From Prevotella sp. UBA2456 (GTDB taxonomy: Bacteria; Bacteroidota; Bacteroidia; Bacteroidales; Bacteroidaceae), in the NCBI GenBank assembly GCA_002342415.1, contig DDPY01000015.1, positions 153,197 through 217,196 on the forward strand: a stretch of 64,000 bases of DNA, read 5' to 3'. The notes under the pieces are model-generated. The model was given only the letters and a program-made list of their open reading frames with translations, had not been told where the DNA came from and made no database searches. Below are positions 58,641-64,000 of this stretch, one piece after another. A program made the translations under genes and the position numbers. Numbering within the stretch: the first letter of the stretch is position 1; every line of letters begins with the position of its first letter.

Positions 58641-60809
58641 TCAGAAGCGGATGAGCTCTGAACCCGTGACTCCCTGCTCCTTACCGTCTACCTGCACCAC
58701 GCATATTCCCTGCAGCGGCTGGGCAATGTCGAGCGTATAGTCGGACTGTCCGGGCTGCAAGGTCTGTTCGGCCAGCAGGCGGCCCGCCACGGTATAGACG
58801 CGCACCCGGAAGGACTGCTGCGGAGCCGTATTGAACGAGAGTTGCACTGCGCCGCCCGCCTGCGGACGGATGGTGAGTGCCGAGGGCTGGTGGGTGCTGA
58901 CATCGCGGATGGCCGTCTCGATGCCCAGCACCTTCAGCATGCCGGCATAGGCATCTATCAGTCCGTAGCCATAGGTATTGTTGGGGCTCTGCATGCCCTC
59001 CTCCACCTGGTGGCTCGTGGCCTTGACTATCTCCTTCACCTGATCGGGCGTCAGCGTGGGGTCGGCCTCGAGCCAGAGGGCTACGATGCCGGAGACACAT
59101 GGACCGGCCATCGAGGTGCCGGAGAACGATACCCAGGGATATTGGCGGCCGTTGAAGGTGGTCTCCTTCACAAGCTCTGCCCCAAACGCGGCTTTGCAGT
59201 AGCTATTACCGGCAGCGATGATGTTCACACCTGGCGCCACGACATCGGGCTTGGTCAGTCCGTCGAGCGTCGGACCGACTGACGAGAAGGAGGCGATCTT
59301 ACCCTCTACGGCACCTTCCTCCACCTTCGTCTCGCCTTTGATATTGACATACGAGCTACGTCCCACCAAGGCTCCCACGGTGAGCACTTCGGACAAACAG
59401 CCCGGAATGCTTAGGTTATGGCTGCGCTCTGCCGAGGCGAAACGGCTGTCGCCGGGCAATGCTGCCGGATTGACATTGTAGAAATAAACATACGGAGCAC
59501 CATAGACCCGCACGGAGGCCTCGGCACCCTCGACACAGAGCAACGGAGTTTCGCTGATGCCATTCAGCTCCTTTTTTTCTGTGCGGACAAAGAGCGAATA
59601 GAAATTATCGCTGCGCTTCACGAAGACGTGGAATCCGTTGCGCTTGACGGTGTCGGCGGGCAGATTCTCGGAGTCGAAGACGATGGAGTCGCACTTGGTG
59701 ATCACTTTCGCCTTCGCATCCTCCTTGGTGTAGAAGAACTTCATCTTAAAGGGCTTCTCCGGCTTTCCCGAGATGGCATATATCGTTTTCTCCACGCCCC
59801 GGGGCATGATGGCGGCACCGGCAGCTGCCATGCCTTCGGGCTTAGATATATAGGTTGGGTAGTCGTTGTTATTGCCTGCCGCCACGACGAGTATCTTGCC
59901 TGCTCCCTGCACGCCCTGCAGGGCCTCGCGGAAGAGCTCGGCATCGTTGGGTATGGCATGGAATCCGATGCTGTAGTTGATGACGCAGGGCTGCTTCTGC
60001 TGTTCGGCATAGTCGAAGATGTGCTTCATGCGGAGCACCTCTAAGGGCGCACCTTTATCGCTCTTTTCACTCATTGCCACGCGCGACGAGATGGGGAAGA
60101 TGTCGGCATTGTAGGCGATGCCGCGATAGGGCGTATTGTATCCGCTGCCTGCCGCAATGCTGGCGCAGTGGGTGCCGTGCGTCTCGTTGATGTCGCCCGA
60201 GCGGGCCTTAGCCAGGATGTCCTTCTCGGTGGTGTATTCGCGGCCGAAGTGTGTGAGGGTGCCGGCCGTCTCGTCGGCGCTATAGTAGTCGTCGACGAAG
60301 CGCTTGATACGATACTTCGTTCCGTCGGCATTGTAGAAGGTGGGGTGCGACACGTCGATTCCGCCATCGATGATGCCCAGCAGCACGCCCTGGCCCGTAA
60401 AGGCTTTCGGCAGCGCAAGGCCCTCGTACACCGGCGTGCTCTTGACCCACTGCGGCGTGACATCGAGGAGATGCTGCCCGCCGGTATGCGTCTCGATGCG
60501 CACCACTCCCTCGTCGGCAGCCAGTTGCGGCAGTTGCCCGAGGGGGACGTTGGCGATATAGACGGCTCCGATGCGCGTCAGCGTCTCGCAGCCATACTGC
60601 GCGAGCAGGCTCTCGTCCATGCCCTCCTTCAGCTTTACAAACACGCAGACCTTGCCGTCCGTCGCGGCACGGTGGGCCACGCCCTGCGGACTGGCCAGCA
60701 GGTTCCTGATTTCATACGACAGCTTGTCGCCATCGGCGGCCTTCACTGTCAGATTGCCTGCCAGCAGTGCCGACAGCACAACAATACGTAGAATGTTTTT
60801 TTTCTTCAT
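58641..60809 (-). CDS. Secreted subtilisin-family serine protease
   Basis: A 722-residue S8 peptidase with a signal peptide (1-24), a propeptide-like segment (to about 125), the catalytic triad 'LGIIDGGIDVSHP' (Asp148), 'ETHGTHCASIAAG' (His211) and 'SFSGTSMAGPCVSG' (Ser), and an inserted domain between His and Ser. The last 75 residues ('VRVYTVAGRLLAEQTL', 'LQGICVVQVDG') look like a type IX secretion C-terminal sorting domain. It is 28 bp downstream of the AAA_28-CYTH gene on the same strand. Confidence 0.92.
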   Translation of the reverse strand: MKKKNILRIVVLSALLAGNLTVKAADGDKLSYEIRNLLASPQGVAHRAATDGKVCVFVKLKEGMDESLLAQYGCETLTRIGAVYIANVPLGQLPQLAADEGVVRIETHTGGQHLLDVTPQWVKSTPVYEGLALPKAFTGQGVLLGIIDGGIDVSHPTFYNADGTKYRIKRFVDDYYSADETAGTLTHFGREYTTEKDILAKARSGDINETHGTHCASIAAGSGYNTPYRGIAYNADIFPISSRVAMSEKSDKGAPLEVLRMKHIFDYAEQQKQPCVINYSIGFHAIPNDAELFREALQGVQGAGKILVVAAGNNNDYPTYISKPEGMAAAGAAIMPRGVEKTIYAISGKPEKPFKMKFFYTKEDAKAKVITKCDSIVFDSENLPADTVKRNGFHVFVKRSDNFYSLFVRTEKKELNGISETPLLCVEGAEASVRVYGAPYVYFYNVNPAALPGDSRFASAERSHNLSIPGCLSEVLTVGALVGRSSYVNIKGETKVEEGAVEGKIASFSSVGPTLDGLTKPDVVAPGVNIIAAGNSYCKAAFGAELVKETTFNGRQYPWVSFSGTSMAGPCVSGIVALWLEADPTLTPDQVKEIVKATSHQVEEGMQSPNNTYGYGLIDAYAGMLKVLGIETAIRDVSTHQPSALTIRPQAGGAVQLSFNTAPQQSFRVRVYTVAGRLLAEQTLQPGQSDYTLDIAQPLQGICVVQVDGKEQGVTGSELIRF

Positions 60810-60837
60810 ATTTAGTAACCATTAAACTTCTCTTCTC

Positions 60838-61935
60838 TCACCGCCGCAGCGCGATGTTATAGTTATAGTATTGCGGATTGGCCGTGATGTCGCGCACCAC
60901 CTTGACGAAGGGCGGGAAGTTGACGCTCTCCTGCTGTGCCACGCCCTTGGTCTGCAGCACCACGAGATGGTCGACGGGCTCGTGGAAGGAGTCGATCTCG
61001 AAGTACTGTCCGCGCCAGATGAACGAGCGCCGCGTCTTGCGGATGGTGGCGCGATAGGGGTCGGCCTGCTGCAGGAGCGACTCATAGAGGGCGTTCGACA
61101 CCTGGCGCTCGGTCTCGAGCACCTCGGTGGCCGAGATGCGCTTCTTGGTCTTGTGCACGTTCACCACTTCGCCCTGCCAGCTGCGGCGGCGCAGCCGTAT
61201 CTCGCAGTCGGGGTCGGCCACGAGGTAGGTCTGCGTAATCTCGCTCTCTATGCACTCGGGCAGCTCGCCCGTAATCTCCACGATATACGTGCGCTCCTCC
61301 TCGATGGGCTGCGGGATGCCGAGCACGTTACTGATTTCCTTCAGCACGCGGTGAATCTTCGCGTCGAAGTCGTCGTGGTTGTTAATCACGCGCAGGTGGG
61401 GATGCCCCGTCCAGGCGCGGTTCACCTTCTTGTCCAGGTCGCGGGCTATCTGCAGCCCCTCCTCGTTGGCCTGCTCGTAGCGGTTGGCATTGGTGGCCAG
61501 CGTGTAGTACTGCTCGGCACCGTCGGCAGCCGAGACGAGGTGGAGCACGGCATCGTAGCGCTCGCGCAACTCATTGCTGCACGTGCCACAGCGGCCGGTG
61601 ATGTCGGCCCACATCTCGGGCGAGATATAGGCCGAGATGTCCATCGTGCCGCGGTCGCAGACCACAAAGGTGGGCTTCTGGCAGGTCTCGGCCAGCCGCA
61701 CAAAGCTGTCCTCCAGCGCCAGCTGCGTCTGGAGGATGGCCAGTTCGCCTTCGTAGTAGAGCCGCGGGTTGGGCGTCAGGTAGCTCCAGCCTCCCTGACT
61801 GTACATCGTGGGCACCTCGGGCACGGTGAAGACCTTGAATCCGAGGTTCGAGAAGTGTTCGGTGATGCGCACCAGCGCCGTAGTCTTGCCTGCACAGGGT
61901 CCGCCCGTCAGGACGATACGTTTTACGTTGCTCAT
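60838..61935 (-). CDS. AAA_28 P-loop and CYTH-like two-domain protein
   Basis: A 365-residue protein. Residues 1 to about 180 are a NadR-like P-loop NTPase: 'VLTGGPCAGKTTALVR' (Walker A), 'FVVCDRGTMD' (Walker B-like). Residues about 200-365 carry the Glu/Arg/Lys pattern of CYTH triphosphate-binding proteins ('IEITQTYLV', 'EIRLRRRSW', 'FEIDSF'). The same pairing is known in the TTD14-type eukaryotic proteins. A nucleotide or polyphosphate kinase-hydrolase role is possible; substrate unknown. Start at 61935 preferred to 62028. Confidence 0.8.
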   Translation of the reverse strand: MSNVKRIVLTGGPCAGKTTALVRITEHFSNLGFKVFTVPEVPTMYSQGGWSYLTPNPRLYYEGELAILQTQLALEDSFVRLAETCQKPTFVVCDRGTMDISAYISPEMWADITGRCGTCSNELRERYDAVLHLVSAADGAEQYYTLATNANRYEQANEEGLQIARDLDKKVNRAWTGHPHLRVINNHDDFDAKIHRVLKEISNVLGIPQPIEEERTYIVEITGELPECIESEITQTYLVADPDCEIRLRRRSWQGEVVNVHKTKKRISATEVLETERQVSNALYESLLQQADPYRATIRKTRRSFIWRGQYFEIDSFHEPVDHLVVLQTKGVAQQESVNFPPFVKVVRDITANPQYYNYNIALRR

Positions 61936-62000
61936 ATTCTGTGATTGATATTTCCCGCGGCAAAGGTACGAAAAGACAACGAGGATAGCAAATTTTTGTG

Positions 62001-62036
62001 CAGGCATTTTTGCACACGGAGCAGGCATTTTTGCAC
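62001..62036. repeat. 21 bp direct repeat, caggcatttttgcaca
   Basis: Two copies (62001 and 62022), 21 bp apart, lie just upstream of the AAA_28-CYTH gene; a degenerate atttttg 14 bp before keeps multiples of seven. Confidence 0.7.
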
Positions 62037-62062
62037 AAAACCGCCTTTTTTCGCGCTTTTTC

Positions 62063-62093
62063 TTGCATTTCGGCTTTTTATTTTGTATCTTTG
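62063..62093 (+). promoter_or_regulatory. Orphan plus-strand promoter
   Basis: TTG at 62063-62065, 20 bp spacer, TATCTTTG at 62086-62093: a very good match but with no plus-strand gene downstream before the window's minus-strand mutase. It may express a non-coding RNA from 62099. Confidence 0.6.
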
Positions 62094-62195
62094 CAGGGTC
62101 AACGACTGCCTTACGCTGGAAAGCGTGACGCTTAAGGAGTGACGAAGTGACGTAGTGGCGTCACTGATTGTTTACCACAATGGCAGTTGATATCC

Positions 62196-62306
62196 GATGA
62201 CAGATGACAGTATGACAGTAAGATTCCAAAACTCCTCGCGTACCGCGCACGCGCGCGGTACGCGTATACTTTACAAACTATACCGTCATACTGTCATACT
62301 GTCATC
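62196..62306. repeat. Nested inverted repeat with Z-DNA-like core
   Basis: GATGACAGTATGACAG (62203-62218) is the exact inverse of CTGTCATACTGTCATC (62291-62306). Inside lies a second perfect pair, GCGTACCGCGC (62238-62248) and GCGCGGTACGC (62253-62263), alternating C/G at its core. The stretch 62094-62195 holds short GTGACG-type repeats and no gene. Confidence 0.8.
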
Positions 62307-62326
62307 ATAAAAATATAGGTCCATTT

Positions 62327-62382
62327 TGAGTTAACTCAAACAATCAATCGAGTTAACTCAATCGATGATTTGAGTTAACTCA
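62327..62382. promoter_or_regulatory. Three GAGTTAACTC palindromes at 22 bp spacing
   Basis: The perfect palindrome gagttaactc occurs at 62328-62337, 62350-62359 and 62372-62381, centre-to-centre exactly 22 bp (two helical turns), two of the three extended to tgagttaactca. This looks like an operator array for a dimeric regulator on one face of the DNA. Confidence 0.65.
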
Positions 62383-62436
62383 GATTTTCATACCCCTCTA
62401 CAGCACTTACATTTGACTGTACAAACAAGGATTTGC

Positions 62437-62484
62437 ACAAAAAGCGAAGAGGATGCGCCACCGGCAATGGGGCTCATCCTCTTC
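62437..62484 (-). terminator. Terminator of the mutase gene
   Basis: GAAGAGGATG (62446-62455) and CATCCTCTTC (62475-62484); on the minus strand followed by GCTTTTTGT. Confidence 0.82.
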
Positions 62485-62512
62485 GAGGGGTTTAAAAGAA
62501 TACGCCCGAAGA

Positions 62513-62597
62513 TTACTCTTCTGATAAGAGATTGCAACGCCACACTCCTACTCTTCAGATAAGAGATTGCAACGCCACACTCTTAATCTTCAGATAA
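62513..62597. repeat. 35 bp tandem repeats duplicating the mutase 3' end
   Basis: The last codons and stop of the mutase gene plus 20 bp (ending attgcaacgccacactc) are repeated downstream with a 35 bp period (attgcaacgcc at 62531 and 62566). 35 is five times seven. Confidence 0.8.
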
Positions 62598-64000
62598 GAG
62601 AATCTTCATCATCTCTACGGCAGCCTTGGCCACCGAGGTGCCAGGGCCGAAGATGGCGGCAACGCCAGCCTTGTAGAGGAAGTCGTAGTCCTGGGCGGGG
62701 ATGACACCGCCGGCAATGACCATGATGTCCTCGCGGCCGAGCTTCTTCAGCTCCTCGATGAGCTGCGGGATGAGCGTCTTGTGACCGGCGGCCAAGCTGG
62801 AGGCACCAACCACGTGCACGTCGTTCTCTACAGCCTCGCGGGCAGCCTCGGCGGGTGTCTGGAACAGCGGTCCCATATCCACGTCGAATCCACAGTCTGC
62901 GTAGCCAGTAGCCACTACCTTTGCACCACGGTCGTGACCGTCCTGACCCATCTTGGCAATGAAGATACGCGGACGGCGACCCTCCTTCTTCGCGAACTCG
63001 TCGGTCAGCTTGCAAGCCAACTCGAAGTCGCTGTCGTTCTTTGATTCTGAACTATACACGCCTGAAATTGTTCTGATTACTGCTTTATAACGGCCTACGA
63101 TTTCCTCGCAAGCATCCGAAATCTCACCAAGGGTACAACGCAGCTGGGCGGCCTTGACAGCCAGGTCGAGCAGGTTGTTCTCCGACTTGCGGCCCTCCTG
63201 GAAGTCACGCACGCAATCCGTGATAGCTTTCAGGGCTGCCTGACAAGCGGCCTCGTCGCGCTTCGAGCGAACCTCCTTCAGGCTCTCCTCCTGCTGCTTG
63301 CGCACAGCGGTATTATCGACCTCGAGGATGTCGATGGGGTCTTCGTGCTCCAGACGGTACTTGTTGGTGCCGACGATGGTCTGCACGCCAGAGTCGATGC
63401 GGGCCTGCGTGCGGGCGGCAGCCTCCTCGATGCGCATCTTGGGCAGACCGGTCTCGATGGCCTTGGCCATACCGCCGAGCTTCTCAATCTCCTGGATGTG
63501 CTCCCATGCCTTGTGAACCAGCTCGTTGGTCAGCGTCTCCACGTAGTAAGAACCAGCCCAGGGGTCGATCTGCTTGCAGACCTTGGTCTCGTTCTGGATA
63601 TAAATCTGCGTGTTGCGGGCAATACGAGCCGAGAAATCGGTAGGCAGGGCGATGGCCTCGTCGAGCGCATTGGTGTGCAGCGACTGGGTGTGACCCAGTA
63701 CGGCAGCCATAGCCTCGATACAGGTACGGCCTACGTTATTGAAAGGATCCTGCTCGGTGAGCGACCAACCCGAAGTCTGCGAGTGGGTACGCAGCGCGAG
63801 CGACTTAGGATTCTTGGCGCCGAACGACTTCACAATCTTCGCCCACAGCAGACGACCGGCACGCATCTTGGCAATCTCCATGAAGTGGTTCATACCGATA
63901 GCCCAGAAGAAACTGAGACGCGGAGCGAAGGCATCGACGTCGATACCGGCGTTGACACCCGTGCGCAGATAGTCCATACCGTCGGCCAGGGTGTAGGCCA
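62583..64000 (-). CDS. mutB: Methylmalonyl-CoA mutase, large subunit (5' part outside)
   Basis: Cobalamin-dependent interconversion of methylmalonyl-CoA and succinyl-CoA, used in the propionate/succinate pathway of Bacteroidales. The window holds the last 472 codons; the frame is open at 64000. Seen: barrel segments 'SGWSLTEQDPFNNVGRT' and 'DPWAGSYYVE', then the B12-binding domain with 'KMGQDGHDRGAKVVATGYAD' (Asp-x-His-x2-Gly), 'VVGASSLAAGH' and 'VIAGGVIPAQDY'. The small-subunit gene should lie beyond the edge. Confidence 0.96.
   Translation of the reverse strand, partial: AYTLADGMDYLRTGVNAGIDVDAFAPRLSFFWAIGMNHFMEIAKMRAGRLLWAKIVKSFGAKNPKSLALRTHSQTSGWSLTEQDPFNNVGRTCIEAMAAVLGHTQSLHTNALDEAIALPTDFSARIARNTQIYIQNETKVCKQIDPWAGSYYVETLTNELVHKAWEHIQEIEKLGGMAKAIETGLPKMRIEEAAARTQARIDSGVQTIVGTNKYRLEHEDPIDILEVDNTAVRKQQEESLKEVRSKRDEAACQAALKAITDCVRDFQEGRKSENNLLDLAVKAAQLRCTLGEISDACEEIVGRYKAVIRTISGVYSSESKNDSDFELACKLTDEFAKKEGRRPRIFIAKMGQDGHDRGAKVVATGYADCGFDVDMGPLFQTPAEAAREAVENDVHVVGASSLAAGHKTLIPQLIEELKKLGREDIMVIAGGVIPAQDYDFLYKAGVAAIFGPGTSVAKAAVEMMKILLSED

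Overview
The window looks like chromosome of a Prevotellaceae-type Bacteroidales bacterium. The evidence is the many promoters of the Bacteroidetes form (TTG, about 20 bp, TAnnTTTG), the trp order B-E-G-D-C-F-A, the HU / 'smalltalk' small-protein locus, C-terminal tails resembling type IX secretion or Prevotella-type sorting signals, RNase Y with ZapA, and an FatA-like thioesterase. GC is moderate in the core genes and visibly lower in the accessory islands near 15.9-18.5 kb and 48-57 kb.

Layout. 1-11.6 kb is core: rny (cut by the window edge), zapA and a ZapB-like gene, a secreted hydrolase pair, rfbA, a GHMP-kinase/nucleotidyltransferase fusion, an ECF sigma factor, rpe, fmt, then the small 'smalltalk' gene and an HU-family protein. 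11.6-23.9 kb is accessory island 1 (plus strand): an HpaII-type R-M system with its own Vsr, an unrecognised three-gene operon behind a highly structured leader, a KilA-C gene, small unknown genes, a primase-helicase of the VirE_N/DUF3987 type and a P5-like protein. 23.9-36.1 kb is core (thioesterase, periplasmic binding protein, ClC channel, TsaC, rhodanese, SpoIIE-type phosphatase, prfC, rfbD, DUF4924, LysE exporter, ROK kinase). 36.2-44.6 kb has a predicted small RNA, the trp operon with a Trp-rich leader peptide and attenuator, asnA and tRNA-Arg.

44.6-57.3 kb is accessory island 2, one minus-strand run of tightly overlapping genes. It holds an AAA ATPase, a 21-codon stub of its probable partner, cytosine methyltransferase M1, a double-GHKL (MORC-like plus histidine-kinase-like) ATPase, a receiver protein, a CHAT/caspase-like protein, methyltransferase M2, a McrB-like AAA ATPase, a LlaJI-type endonuclease subunit, a NUDIX hydrolase and a second Vsr. 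The M1/M2/McrB-like/LlaJI set matches the four-subunit LlaJI type; the kinase-receiver-protease trio sits between M1 and M2 and is the strongest candidate here for an undescribed defence or signalling module.

57.3-64 kb returns to core (tRNA-Val, DUF4890, a secreted subtilase, an AAA_28-CYTH protein, methylmalonyl-CoA mutase). A theme of the whole window is repeat DNA. Heptanucleotide tandem arrays of several sequence families fill gene boundaries, carry start and stop codons, and have expanded in frame inside fmt and the second vsr. Separately, three unrelated intergenic sites carry three-copy motifs spaced exactly 22 bp.
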